Shown here: one piece after another, positions 1 through 13,170 of the stretch
Layout: each line of letters starts with the position of its first letter
How positions within the stretch are numbered: the stretch's first letter is position 1
Origin: Lepturacanthus savala
Lineage: Eukaryota > Chordata > Actinopteri > Scombriformes > Trichiuridae
DNA length: 64,000 nt
Assembly (NCBI GenBank): GCA_030544235.1
Contig: CM060466.1
Span: 18,533,092-18,597,091, forward strand
Reading direction: 5' to 3'
Notes under the pieces: generated by a model
Told to the model about the DNA's origin: nothing
The model's input: the letters and a program-made list of their open reading frames with translations, nothing else
Databases searched by the model: none
Made by a program: the position numbers and the translations under genes

Positions 1-128
1 GGACCAAGCAGTGAAGCACACTGGACAAACTAACGCAAAACAGGGGTTTATTAACCCAAAATAGAGGAATGGGCCAATGAGGTCAACTAAATATACTTAA
101 ACATGAAGTCAAACAAAAACAGCCTCCC

Positions 129-131
<3 letters not shown>

Positions 132-206
<75 letters not shown>
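132..206. repeat. (TA)n microsatellite
   Basis: About 37 uninterrupted TA dinucleotides. Confidence 0.97.
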
Positions 207-208
<2 letters not shown>

Positions 209-2020
209 CCAACAAATAAACCTACCAAACAACCCCACCTAATCAAAAAAAGAAGAAAAAAAGCAAAAAAAAAAAAAAAAGCAAACTCATCTAATCACAA
301 AAGAAATAAAACTCTAATTTGACCCCTCAAATCTCCCCTCTCATAAAATAGGGGTTTGTGCTTCCGGTAACTCAGAAAAGATAAATATGTAAATTACAGA
401 AACAAAGTGTTAATCATAAAAAAGCTAACTAAAGATGTATACTAAAAAAAACTATTGTATCAAACTGCTTAATAAAGTGTGTATGCTAAATGAATGCATT
501 AATGTTGTTGCTTGTAATATGTATTTGTAATAATGTAAACTAAATTAAGATAAACTAACAAAATAATTGTCAAAAGGTTATCGGCATTCAGCTGACTGTG
601 CAGGATGAGTATCTTGATCAGGTAATGATAAACTTCCCAACTCAACACTTCAAATATTATTATTATATTACTTTAAAACTTGGAAAAATTTCCAAAGTAA
701 CCACTGCTTATTAGAGGGCCTGAACTTTGCAAGTCCATAATGACTAATTGAAAACTCAGTTTCCTCTCATGTTTTGTCATTTCACGTCACCCATCCCACC
801 TCGCTATTTTTGTCTCCTTCAACGCCTCCTTCTTTCGCAGCGACTGTGGCACAATGTCACACTGTCTCTCTGCAGGTCTCCTGCCATTACTGCCAATCTG
901 CCACCACAATGCTTTTCATCACAGCATTTGACTGGCTATTGAAAGGAACTTCTATAATTGTACAAGTGGATTCTGCTGTAGGAGGAACTTTTTTATAATG
1001 AATAATGAGTGTAGGTGCAGCATGCCATATAAGTAATAAATAGATTTTATAATGACCGTATATAAGTGAGTGATGGAGATGTAGAGATTTTAGTGTGCTG
1101 TGTCAACTCAATGAGGGCAATGCATATAATAACCTTGTTATATTTATGATCTGCAAAGGAGGAATCCTTTTTGCCCTTTTTCTGTAGTGCCTGTCAAGAC
1201 CAACATTTCTGCTAAATCAAGCAGGCAGATTACCATAAAATCTACAAAGCAAATGCACAGGGGTGAAAATCCCATTTCACTGATGGGGGGGACATAAACA
1301 GTCAATTTTCAGAGAATAATTTTTGGTGGGACATGAAAAAAAATACCATACTACGATAATAATCTGGCCCTATATTATTCTCTTTTTCTCCCCAACACTC
1401 CTTTGCAACTTGCCTTGCAGGTTTGAGCCCTTAACATGTTCAAATGTTTTAAACAATGTTATAATAATGTAATTAAAAGTAATAATTGCTAATTATAGCA
1501 ATGTTCCATATTAATTTATATTTGTACAATAAGGCAAATAAGGTCATGAATCAATGAGGGAAAAACTAGTCAAATCTTTGATGGAGGACCATGTCCTTCT
1601 CTCTCTACTCTTCTTCCTCCCCCCCCCCCAATCGCTATAGCTACCGTAACTTGTATCATTAGAGCTTGTTAACGATAATTAGGTCTGATCTTAACCAGTA
1701 CTGTTAAACAAGAGGCTGATTTTGGACAAATATTGAACAAGTGGTGTGATGAACGACTTACTGCCTTCTACATATTAGTTTAATTGTTTGGGGGGGGGTT
1801 CATGTCCCCTGCCCCCCATCCCCCAAACCCCCAAGGATTTACACCTAAGCAAATGCAAACCCTTCTGAGGAGGATCGCTCCGTGGGCTTCTCTCTTGTGA
1901 GACCCTGAGGCAAAAATGGCGACATACAGGAAGTCTCTCAAGAAAACTTCACATTAAAGTAGCTCCAATCTCAATGAGTCTCTTGAGAAAAACCACTTGT
2001 GATGCTTGAGCCATAAAGTC

Positions 2021-2054
<34 letters not shown>

Positions 2055-3060
2055 GCAACAAATTTTCTGAGATTCTTTTGTTTTGATGTTTCAACTTGAG
2101 AGTTTTTTTCTCGTTGTACCAACCCTAAGAAATGAATACACCTCTAAGATATAAATCATTAACCCCCAAAGAAGAAAAGTGGTGCTATATCACTCAGCAG
2201 ATGCTGTAGATTTATTTAGTTTGAATATGTCTGAAGGATACTCTGGCTCCAGGAATACCAAGCAACTCAACGGCATGTCTGGTAAAGGCCAAGTGGTTCC
2301 AGTTCATTTATTTAATAGGGGGATTGTTTAAACTAGTGAGTTACAACCAAGCAGCAAACTCTGGGGCTGAAAAAATGAAGCCAACGCAGCAGTGCCAAAA
2401 GTTGCAGTTCCTTGAATGGCCACTAGAGACTGTTTCAAAAGTAAAGCCACCTCCATAGATTCCCATGATAAAATGTGAAACATGTTTACAGCTTTGTCCA
2501 GAGAGAGAGGGAGAGTTTTGGTCTCTATAGATAATTTTCACATTCAGGACAACTGTGTGTGGGCTGAATTTTTTATTATAACTCAACAAGAACGAGCAGA
2601 TTTTCTTTTCAACAACATCAGAAACATCAGAGCCTTTAGCAGCAGCCTGCCAGAGTTCTGAGGTTACTTGTAAAAGTGACTTTGAATTTTATTTTATTTT
2701 ATTGAGAAAAAAGCCTATTTCTATTGGGCTGGAAACTCTAAAATATATTGATCTTCAATCATGATCCTTTAAAATATCTGTTGTGGGAATCCTGTCAACA
2801 ATAACACTGTAACTATGGTATTTTTTTTTGGCAGTGTGCTTTCAGTAACAGTGCTGTTTGTTTGGCTAATACTAATGCTGCTCATGCTTCGAGCTGTTTG
2901 CAGTGTGTTTTGGTAGCTTTGGAGATTATTTTGTCATGAATAGAACTGGGCTGATTTTGGATGCAGAGACAGCTGTATAAAGAGAGTTGTAAAAGTGATC
3001 TTTGTAATGAAAAATGCTTGTCGTTGCCATTTCTTTTTGACTTTGTCTGCAGCAGTAAGA
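207..3060. other. Upstream non-coding DNA, no gene seen
   Basis: AT-rich. A weak pair (caggggtgaaaatcc near 1257 and ggatttacacc near 1836 in inverse sense) with G and C runs suggests an old DNA element, also echoed near 16520-16640. Otherwise nothing recognisable. Confidence 0.6.
2021..2046. repeat. (TTTTG)n repeat
   Basis: About five TTTTG units. Confidence 0.85.
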
Positions 3061-3066
3061 GTGTGT

Positions 3067-3140
<74 letters not shown>

Positions 3141-3164
3141 GTGTGTGCGCGTGTGTATGTGTGT
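3061..3164. repeat. (GT)n microsatellite
   Basis: About 100 bases of GT with a few AT, GC and CG interruptions toward the ends; apparent Cys/Val and Thr/His reading frames here are artefacts. Confidence 0.97.
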
Positions 3165-5685
3165 CTGTCTCCATACTGATGTATTTTGCACACCCATCAT
3201 TTGCTCTTACAGACCCATTGATGAGGCACAAAGAGGCCCACGCCTGTTCTATACCCCTCACTGTTTTGGGGACATAATGTGGCATTTTATCAGAAAGAGA
3301 GAGGGGTTGTTTGTGCGTCTAAATGATCCAATTCATCTGTTTGAGCTTATGACTGCATTTACGTCTAAATTGCACCACAGTGAACCAGAGAGACTGCCTG
3401 CCATTGTCAGCTTAATCCAGGGAATTTGTTTTTCTGCCCTGGGTTCAAGACTTTCTTTGTCCTTAAAACATGAAATTTCATCGGTAGCCAACTGGAGACG
3501 ACAACACACCAACAAATAGCATCTTATACATGAATGGGACACACATTAAGTGAACAATAGAGGTGGCGCGACCCTCTCACCTTCGTCAGAGCACACAGTC
3601 AATGCAGGGTGGAAAGCTCATCACGTTAAGAATAACTTCACCCAAATGAATCACATGCTGTCCTCATCCACTCACATTAATTACTCTCATTAAAGACATC
3701 CTCTGTCTTCCCAGCCCCTCACTTGTTTTTTTTTTCTTTTTTTTATCCTAAATCCTTCATTCTGTCATGATCTTTTAAGGGTCAAAGAAATTTAGTTTTT
3801 CCTGCTCTTGACTCCTGCTCTTCTTACAGATGTAAGTGATCCAGGAAATGAAGCTCATTCTGCTCCTGATGCCAAAAAATGCTAAATGTAAGCAATGCAA
3901 AGAGCAGGAAATTGAATGAGCAGCCAAGTGGAAGGCTACTGCTGCTGCTGCTGGAGCATTTTAGCAGTGAAACTTTGCCTTGTGTCTATTTTTTAAAAAT
4001 ATTTTTAATTGAGATCTTTGTAGATTTATCTCTGTCATGTTCATCTCATAAACACTAAGATTACTGACCCCAAGGCTTCCCCGGGTATGTATAGACAAAG
4101 TGTGTATAGGCATTTACCTATATTTGTTTTCCTCATATATTATTTATTTAATTTCCTCTATGTTGATGTTGGTATTTAGGCTGTTTTTTTTGTTTTGTTT
4201 TTTACATATTGCTCTTCTGTTTGTGTGTCATAAGTTTTTGAACAGTTCTATATGTGATGTGTTGGAGCTTCAATTTCCCTGAGGAAACCTCAGATGGGAT
4301 ACAGATAGTAAAAGGGAAAAAGTGAGAAAAGAATCTTAATATTAAAATGAATAGTTAAGGAGTCAGAGGCAGGTGTTTGGATTGGAGGAACAGGTAGCTG
4401 GACTGATGAATGAATTGTCTATGGAATTTTTTGTAGCTTTAGTCAGAATATCCTGTATTGGCCAACACAAACAATTGCATCAGTGGTGATGGAGAGGCAC
4501 TTCACCTGCCGTATTTGTAAGTATTGTGAGATACGTTTCTTCAGATGTTTGTACTGAGCACTGAACACTGAAAGAGTTCTAGAGTGTTTTGTGTTTGGAC
4601 GCTTGAATAATGGATGACGTCTAACTGAACTTTACAGTACTCTGTCTAAGCTGCGCATCTCTGTGGTCGACAGAATTCTTGTTTCTTTATTCAACATTTT
4701 TCAATTTTGAGGGAGTGTATAGTGTATAGTCTTCATACAGTAGTATCAGATGGATGCTCTGTCTCAGTTGATACCCTGAGGTTGGGTATCAGAATTAGTA
4801 TTATGGGAGAAAAGGGCTGATTGGTTTGAAGTCATTGTCTGAAGTCATTGTTTGACGGCTTTCAGCTCTTACTGCAGTTTAACCTTATGAACCTGATCCA
4901 TGTGATCTACATTACTGTCCCTGAAGGGGACATATTATACATTTTTGTGATTATTTATACACTGTTATGATGTCAGATGATAATAGTTCAAGACTGAGGT
5001 GGATATATGTCAAAAATGCTGCCTTCATGTCAAATTCAGGGCTCCTGGATGCTCTGAAAGCTTAATTTGCAGCATCCTGAATATGTCCTTGTGTTGATTG
5101 GTCGTGCATTCCCGCAAATGGCTGTCCATTTCCACTTCATTAACTTTTGTTGCGAAGGTTGTTTTTCGATCTATATAGGTAGGATTAATATGTTCTTCAT
5201 ATAGATGTTGTGTAAACTGACCTTAGAAGGTTACATTTCTAATGGAATTCAAATAAACAACACAATATATTTTTGGAAAAACTTTGTTGTTGATAATTAT
5301 CCAGTTATGATGCATTTTCTAATTTTGTTATATTTAAACAAAACAAGTGGCATTTCTATCATAAATGTGATTCAACAAAGGTAAAGGAAACAGAAAATTG
5401 CAATGGGACCCCCAGACCCAGTAAGACCCCCTGTGTAACAAAAAAACAAAGAGTCTATAAGGGTTAAGTACAGAAGGAGAAGTGAATTTCTACTACTGTT
5501 TAACGTTGCCTCTGGACCTGCTGACCAGAACTCAGTGGACTCATTGGGAAGGGGTCCTTAAAGAGACAGCAGCTCAAACAACCTGTTTCAGATGGAGGGT
5601 TGAACTGCGGCGCTGCATAATGACCCAGTAGAAGATAAATACAGCATTTTTAAACTGTAAATTATGCAAAGATATTCCAGTAGAA

Positions 5686-5687
<2 letters not shown>
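3165..5687. other. Non-coding, no gene seen
   Basis: Unique-looking AT-rich DNA. TTAACCTTATGAACCTG near 4881 and cttataagggttaa-like sequence near 5456-5466 may be the two ends of an old TTAA-flanked element. A candidate only. Confidence 0.55.

Positions 5688-5775
<88 letters not shown>
5688..5775. repeat. (TA)n microsatellite
   Basis: About 43 TA units; the Tyr/Ile reading frames over it are artefacts. Confidence 0.97.
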
Positions 5776-5777
<2 letters not shown>

Positions 5778-5980
5778 AGATCTGGAAATGTGCATTATAC
5801 GTCCCATTTAAATTCATCATACAAAAGCAGTTCCTCCAAGCTCTGATATGATGTGATTTTTCAGGGTCCAGTCCCAGCTGCTCGCCTGTGTATGCAAAAC
5901 AGCGCTCGGAGGGAGGCAAATCACAGCCCTGCCATCATGAGAAGGAAGGATCAGCACCGCTAATAGACTCTCTGTAATTG

Positions 5981-5982
<2 letters not shown>

Positions 5983-6012
<30 letters not shown>
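5983..6012. repeat. (GT)n microsatellite
   Basis: Fifteen GT units. Confidence 0.95.
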
Positions 6013-6014
<2 letters not shown>

Positions 6015-6518
6015 CTGATTGAAAGCTGAAGAGTCAAGATGAAGAGGAGCGGACAGCTGTTTCTGAATTACCGGGAACTCAATTAGACCTCCGTGCTTCG
6101 TGGGGATTATGAAGTATTGTAAATTTCATATTCTGGAGTTTTCTAAAGTAAAATCTTAAGAATCCGTAGTAGCGTGACTATTTTATTTTAACCTTAATGT
6201 TGTGTTCGTTTCAAATTCCATTAAGATTAATCATAAAAACTGTAATAATACATATATTTTCACCTCTTGTTGTATTTTTTTTTATCAAAATAACTTTTTG
6301 TGAACATTACAAGTTTTGAACTTCTATTTGTTATTTATGGCTTGATGTTTCATTGATCTGAACTTATTTGAACTTGAAATACATCTTAAATTTGAGTTCT
6401 GAAAAGAAACACAATTTTTGGATTATTTTGACTATAAGAAATAATCAGATGAATCGTCGTCTATTGTTTATCACTGACTACTTTTGGGTCAAGGACATTT
6501 GACACCATTTAAACTGTG

Positions 6519-6566
<48 letters not shown>
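6519..6566. repeat. (GT)n microsatellite
   Basis: A GT run with a GCGCGC step, a strongly alternating purine-pyrimidine tract. Confidence 0.95.
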
Positions 6567-7954
6567 CCATCTTCTTTCGTTCTGTCAGGCTAATAGCCAG
6601 GCTTGAGGTGCTCGCTGAGCACTATTAACAGGTTGTGTTTCAGCATTTAATGAGCTGTCAGGTGACTCTCCCTCCTCTCATAGTTCCATCCAGACACAGG
6701 CAGAGGGAAGGCCTGATGGGACAGGTGCTCATTTGCTAATTTTGTGACTTTAAAGCAGTTTTAAACATCCACCATCTGTCTGCAGTCAGTCAGGTGATTG
6801 TCCCCGCGCCTGCCCACACACAGGACTTCACCTCAAACAAAAAGGTGGCATTTATTCAATAGAAACAGGTCATTACCTTGTCTGGCAGGTTGCAGCGGCC
6901 CATGTGGCATAAACCTTCAGACCTGAGAATTGCACAGAATTATAGAAAACCTTATTTTCATAAGGGAACCTGTTATTACATACTGCAACAACTGCTGCTA
7001 CATATTATTTTGTGCTTTGATTTTTTTTTTTTTTTTACAAGAAGCTCTTGATTTAATTTGCACACAAAATGCACATTTTCTGTTTCTGTTAAAAGTCCAA
7101 TTGAACAATATAGGATGGTTGTTGATTTGAGATGGCGTTTCTGTTTCTCCAAAGCATTCTATATATATTTTTTTCCCCACATATTTTATGTTATGGTTAA
7201 TCTCGCCAGACGTCAGAACACGGATTTGTGTCAAGGCGGAATATTTATATTTGTTTTTAGAGGCTTTGCTCTCAAGATAGCACGTTGAGTTTGATGAGCT
7301 TGCTTTCATTTTCTGGGTCGTTTGGCAGTTTGTTCTCAGGACTGTATACATTTCATTTTATAAATGGTAACTGGAGAGGGGGAAATCTCTCCATCTGAAT
7401 AGGACAATAGGTTCACACAGTTCAAAATACCTGGTATTTGTATCGTCAACTACTTCCGCGGGCACGTATCTGGCTGCAGCCGTGCCCACTTTAATGCTGA
7501 CTTCACCCAAGCATTTATAGGGACATTTGCAACTGAGAAACTTCTTCGGAAGAGATTTTAGCTATCTCCAAACAGCAGAGAATGATAATGGATTTGATAG
7601 GAGAGGTCATGGAACTAAAAAGACAAAATGGTGGGAAGGATAAGAGGATTAACCTCTGGGAATGTAGAGTAGCAGACCTGCAGGACGACTCCTAATTATC
7701 AGCAGCTGGAGACCTGACACCGGCATGCACGAGTGATTATCGATAATGTTAATATAGAAAGAGTATATGAAAATAAATCTCTGGGTGTGATTATTAGACC
7801 GCTACATCTGCTGGAATCTTATAAAATATGTATGAGCAAAGTTTCTCCTGGTAAAAACACATATTGGATCATAAAACATTGAACTTCACTTTATTGGTTA
7901 TCCTTATTTTGTACATACACAGACACACACACACAAACACACATCTTTCTTTTT
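6567..7954. other. Non-coding, no gene seen
   Basis: Mixed unique sequence with a T run at 7021-7036. No conserved exon, RNA or transposon recognised. Confidence 0.6.
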
Positions 7955-8171
7955 TAGTCACACCATTTAACATTTTGTGTCAAAAATCATACAAAATTGT
8001 GTTTTTTGTAAAAAAAAAAAAAAAAAAAGATTCAAATAGACTTTTAAATAACAAGAAACCAACATGAACACACAATGTACACTTTGAGAGACCCGATAAA
8101 TGCTTCTTAAAACTGTATTTTGAAAGGTTTTTGACTTTCTCATCTTGCCAAACATTATTTGTCCCTGACCC
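7955..8171 (+). mobile_element. MITE family A, left-truncated copy
   Basis: It begins inside the family at agtcacaccatttaacattt, then tgtgtcaaaaatcat, a poly(A) run (8010-8028), agacttttaaataacaagaa, agacccgataaatgcttctt and the end gtccctgaccc. The order matches 48340-48613. The outer left end is missing. Confidence 0.7.
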
Positions 8172-11100
8172 ATATATGAAAGACTGAATAATGATGAAGC
8201 ATTTTCATGCTGTGGTGGGGTAAGTAAGCCTTTGCATTTTTCCATGCGGCTCATGCAAAGTTCTACGGTGCAGGTAGAGACAAGCTTGCTTTCACACGAA
8301 CGCCACTTGGAGCACATCTATGCATCCTTGTCATCACCAGCGGGTTTTAAATCATGTGGTGCTGTGGCACGAGGGCGCATTGTTTCATTTCACCCGTTCT
8401 CCCCGTTCTCCCTGAGCGGGTGTAATGAAAACCTGCAAATTTGACTTGTCACATACCCATAAGATGGAGGAAATACAGTAGTACAGGAAACATACAGTGC
8501 CATTACTGGCAAGATTCCATTTGTGGATATTCATTTGTCTTTCCTCACTCCTAACGTTTCCATTTCCCCCGAGAGGAGATTAATCTGGTATGTTGCTGCA
8601 GCTGCTTTCTTAGTTGCAGTAGAGACATTTAAATGTCTGATGTTTCATCCAAAGATGCATAATGTTTATTCAAATGAACGTTCCACTCTGCTATTCCAAT
8701 CACTCCATACAGCAGCAAAAATGCACTGGAAATGAAGTCTGATTATGTACAGTGCTTTTTAAAAATCTCTCGTTTGCCTACAGGCACATAAAACTTAAGA
8801 GAAACCTTAAGTGGCTCATCAAACCAACGCTTTAGAATGAGCTCAGAGAATCCACAAAGAAACTACGACTACGACTCATTTTTTTTTTTTTTTTTCTGGC
8901 TGCTAATCTACTTTATTCTGAAATGCTGTGTAGTATCTGTCCACACACTCTTTCAATTAGCTTTAAGTGACCTGTGGATTTTGTTTAACTTTCCTGATCC
9001 ACAATATTTTCATATGAACAATTATTATCTTTTATCAATAAAGGCAGCATGATGCCACAGATGCTTTGAACCAACACCGTTCCTTAAAGTGCTCAGGGAA
9101 AAAAAAATACAGAAATGATTATTTTCTACCGACTCCATTATGACGTTATGACGGGGCTATCTCAGCCTGCTGATGGAGGTCATGTGACTGGCTGCTAAGT
9201 GGCTGCTAAATGGACCTTAGATCATCGTACCGCTGCATGTTAGGATCGATTACACAGAGCACAGCACAGCTCGCTCTGTTGCTTTTTGGCATTTCTTATA
9301 GCCTAGCGGTGTAATTCAGGACAGCAGAGGACACCTGCGAATCTGGTATATGCTGTACCCCCATAATCTTACTTATATGTCAAGATCTGACATGGTGTAT
9401 TTTTATATTTTGAGGTTAATGTTAGACTGTGGAAATGTAACAAATGGATCCCTGCATGGGCTGATCTGCTGCTTGCTGGAAAGTTCATTACTGAACCCTA
9501 TGAATGTAATTTCCTTCCCTCATTTAATTATTTATCTTACGGCACTCTGTTAATACAAACAATGTGCTCCACTTGTAATCCCATCTTTGCGCAACCCCGA
9601 CCTACCTATTGTGCTTTATAGCCCGAAGCCTTTCTTTTCTCATATTTGTTTTCCATCTCTGGTGATTCGTATGAATGTGTTGAATAATGTCATGTTGAAT
9701 TACTGTAATGCATAGCCAAGAGCTTACCGCTTTTGGCTATGCAGAAAGAAAAAGAGAGAGTAGTTCAGTGTTGCCCTGGGTACAACCTGAAGGCCTGCAC
9801 CAGTGGGAGCTTTAAAATGTCGGCAGACCGTCCTTTGTAGGCCCAAGATAACAAGAAAGAAAATTAAATATGTATTTTACTTTTAAAAAGAGTTGGAGCA
9901 GAGAGGAAGGTGTGGGTTGAGAGAAAAGAACAAACAGGGTGGGAGGAGAGGAAGAGACTAACAAGACAATAACAATCTCACCGTTTTCCGTGAGACTGAA
10001 AAACGATGACACTTGTCGTTGTTTGCGTGTCGTCTGAGTGAAGATCAGCATGAGTGATAGCGGGAAACAAACATCCCGGGGTTATTTACTCAGCTCTCTG
10101 AGGGATCGGACACACCAGCACAAAAGCTGCTGACAAACAGCTCAGGGTGCCTGACATTTTCATTTTCATTTTTTCCTTCCTCTTTTTTTTTTTCCTTATT
10201 CCTCCACATTTTTGACCTTTTTCAAGTGGCTGCAGCTCAGGTGAGGCTGCTGTTGAGGCTTGGGGTGATACTGGATGGATAATGCACCATATTCAAGATT
10301 TATCACAATATCGAAACATAATTTTTTTAATGCAAGTCTGAGGTTTATTTCAAAGATTTGCTTGTTCCGCAGTGTAGCCTGATGCTTATAACAGTTTTTG
10401 TGGTTCACATATCTGAAACAAACTCCCCAAAAATTGTAGGTCTGCTGCAATTCTGTTCTTTTAAAGAAGCCATGTGTAATATTTCCAAGCCAGATACTAA
10501 CTAGTAGGAGGCAACATTTCACCTCCTAACATACTGGACCATGGGTGTTTTATAGATACTGGATAATAGACTGAAAAATGTCCGCCATCCATTTCAATGG
10601 AAGCTGAAAAAGTTCCTCACTTACAGGTTTGAGTCATTTTAATTCACTTGCTGACCACATTATAAACCATTCAAAAGAAATAAAAAAATAAATAATAATT
10701 AAAAAAATATCGCTCCCGAGACACAGCACGACCGCGCTGTGTCACTGTGACGTCCCGCTGGGAATAGAGACTTTTCCAGAGCTTTTCTGGCCGTTAGAAA
10801 TGGTTTTGACGGATAAAAAGTCCAGTCTTTTAACGCTGAACTATTTCATTACCATCAGGTATCAGGTACATCATCGGATATGTTTGATACGACTGGCCAC
10901 CGATATACTGCTCTGGGCTTTCATAAACCACAGCTCCAATTCGAACGAATGAACAGATGGTTCCCAGACTGAATATCAATCTACACTGAGAAACAGAAAC
11001 ACATTTGTAACACCAACATTGAGATACGTATTAAAAGAATGACTACTGAGGGTGGTAATATTGTATATCACAATAATTCAGCTAGACAATATCGTAATAT

Positions 11101-12259
11101 TGATATTGTGTAACATTTTATATTAGGGTAAAGCAGGCCTTTGGGATAAGACGTGGCAGTGCGTCAGTGATAGAGGAACCCTCCTTGATACTCTAATTGA
11201 AGCTTTTCCAGCCTGCAGACTCTCAGCCGGCAGCTGAAAACCGGAGGAAGTACAGCAGGCAGTCAGTCTGTCTCTTCCCCTCTCATTCAGGGGTCTTATC
11301 AGTGTAATGCCACCGTCTGAGGCTGGAGGAGCTCCGATTCCCACAGAGACTGGTACTGAAGCAACAGACCTCAGCCATCGTGACCTCTCTGCCAGCCGCG
11401 AGAATGACAGATACTATAGAAGGATTTTCCTCTCTGAGAGTTTTTTTTTTTTTGTGGCCAGGTCAGTTGAAGCTGCAGGAGGATCGCTTGTTTTCAGGTG
11501 AAATCAAGTCAAAGCTGTTGAATCCACATCTACTGAAAAAGAAAACTTGATCTGCGTCATGTGACGCTTCTATGGCAACACGGCAGGATGCAGGTCTTAG
11601 GCACCGTCATACGTAACGGTGGAGTTGCACCAGCACTGTGGGTAATGTTGCAAGATCATTTTCTGTATTTCACAAATTCTTCTTCACTTCTTTTTTCAAC
11701 TCTCAGACCAGTTAACAGAATGATTAGTTATATCTTCGTGGCCAAGTCACTTTGTTTATTCTATCATGTTTCTACTGTGACGTGAGACCCGATGGAGTCA
11801 ATCTGACAACTAGTTGTACTCCAAATGGCTTCCATAGCCAGATGAACTTTGCGTATCGGGATGCTGGATGAGTAACACCGTATTTGATCTCCCTCAGGGC
11901 TTCCTTCATTTGTTCACATTCCTGCTCCAGCGGCAGACGCATCTGACCAATGAGTGAGTTGAAAGTTTACATTGTTTGTATTACATGAAAAAACAAAGTA
12001 GGTTTTCCCTACAATTAGATGTAAGGCACCGAAATGTGCAAAATATGCAGGGGGTCTAGTCCCAAAGTGCTGTAGCTGATGTCTGAACGGAGGATTACAA
12101 ACATTCAAGAAGTTTATTTGACTTAAAATAGGTCAGCGGTCAAGGTTTTCAGACTCTGCCAAAACCCCTTAGATCAACTGTTGCTGCTCCAAAATTAAGA
12201 ACAGCTCAGGCGCCTCATGGTGTGGTGTGTTGCTGTTGGAAGTAACACAAATGAATGTG
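8172..12259. other. Non-coding, no gene seen
   Basis: Mostly unique. The part at 10440-10640 (gccatccatttcaatggaag) resembles a fish dispersed repeat. The part at 11130-11420 is more balanced in GC and lacks repeats, so it may be conserved non-coding DNA. Both are impressions. Confidence 0.5.
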
Positions 12260-12281
12260 CCCCCCCCCCCCCCCCCCCCCC
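12260..12281. repeat. Poly(C) run of 22
   Basis: Twenty-two consecutive C on the + strand; the other strand is G22 and could form G-quadruplexes. Length may be unreliable in the assembly. Confidence 0.95.
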
Positions 12282-12587
12282 AAACAGATGTCTTTTACAT
12301 GACACTTGCTTTTTTTTAATTCTCAGATGGTCATGGAGAGGTTAAAGAGGGATTTTTTTAAGCCACAGAGAGAAGAGGGTCATGAAAAGGGAGTAGAACA
12401 GTTTAAAAAAGTTATATATTTCCTGCAGTTTTTTTTTTATTCTGGGACTCAAACAACTTTATTTGCTTTCCATTTGCTTCTCTTCCATGTTATGTTCCAC
12501 TCATAGGCTAAAATTAACTTCCTAAATGTCAAGTCTGAACGTGGGCAGGAGAGGGTGTGGTGTGAAAGCTTGCAGTGTTGTGGTGAT

Positions 12588-12590
<3 letters not shown>

Positions 12591-12619
<29 letters not shown>
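12591..12619. repeat. (CA)n microsatellite
   Basis: About fourteen AC units. Confidence 0.95.
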
Positions 12620-12663
12620 GAGCTGCAGTTACTTTTAACAACGTGTGCAGCATAAATGCACAT

Positions 12664-13090
12664 GGGTCAGTGACGAATAATGTTTGGTAAGAGGAGAAAG
12701 TCTAAAACTTTCGTTCATCAGGTCTCTCAAAGATCATGATTTTCAGTCAGTCATTTTCTATACCTGCTTATTCCTCATTAGTGTCACAGGGGTCTGCTGG
12801 AGCCTATCCCAGCATGTTACGTCGAGAGGCAGGGATACACCCCAGATGGTCGCCAGCCAATCGTAGGGCACACACACCATTCACTCACACCTACGGGCAA
12901 TTTAGAGAAGTCATGATTTTTTTGTGATTTTTTTGACATGAAATGTAAAATGGTGTAACTAAAAACAATGATACATTTTAAATATATCATCCTCCTAGAA
13001 TATAAAACTTGTTGATAGCATGTGTTTTTAATTTTTAAAAAGTAAAAGTTTTTAGGGTTACACCACATGACAATTCACAGTCATTGACCC
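12664..13090 (-). mobile_element. MITE family A, copy interrupted by a retroposon
   Basis: The left end GGGTCAGTGACGAATAATG and the right end (minus strand GGGTCAATGACTGTG) form a short inverted repeat. Internal blocks catcaggtctctc, ttttaatttttaaaaag and ggttacaccacatgaca are shared with copies at 7955, 15607 and 48340. A 167-base LINE end is inserted at 12744-12910 between two copies of TCATGATTTT. I do not know the superfamily; the strand given is relative to the copy at 48340. Confidence 0.75.
12744..12910 (-). mobile_element. 5'-truncated LINE 3' end, inserted in a MITE
   Basis: On the minus strand the insertion ends with ...AATAAGCAGGTATAGAAAATGACTGACTG, i.e. a body followed by a TGAC tandem tail. 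The rest contains cacctacgggcaatttagag, gcagggatacacccc and ggagcctatcccagc on the + strand, a sequence I recall as very common in fish genomes. The 10-bp duplication TCATGATTTT (12734-12743, 12911-12920) shows target-primed insertion. The clade is not determinable by eye. Confidence 0.8.
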
Positions 13091-13119
13091 ACACACATGA
13101 TTTTCTTTTCTTGTTTTTT

Positions 13120-13123
<4 letters not shown>

Positions 13124-13168
<45 letters not shown>
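13124..13168. repeat. (CA)n microsatellite
   Basis: About twenty-two AC units, just right of a MITE end. Confidence 0.95.

Positions 13169-13169
<1 letters not shown>

Positions 13170-13170
<1 letters not shown>

Noticed and set aside
2882..3519. Overlapping open frames rich in Cys/Val and Thr/His
   Set aside because: They come from reading the GT microsatellite at 3061-3164 in different frames; flanks show no conserved protein.
5574..5919. Open frames rich in Tyr/Ile
   Set aside because: Product of the TA microsatellite at 5688-5775.
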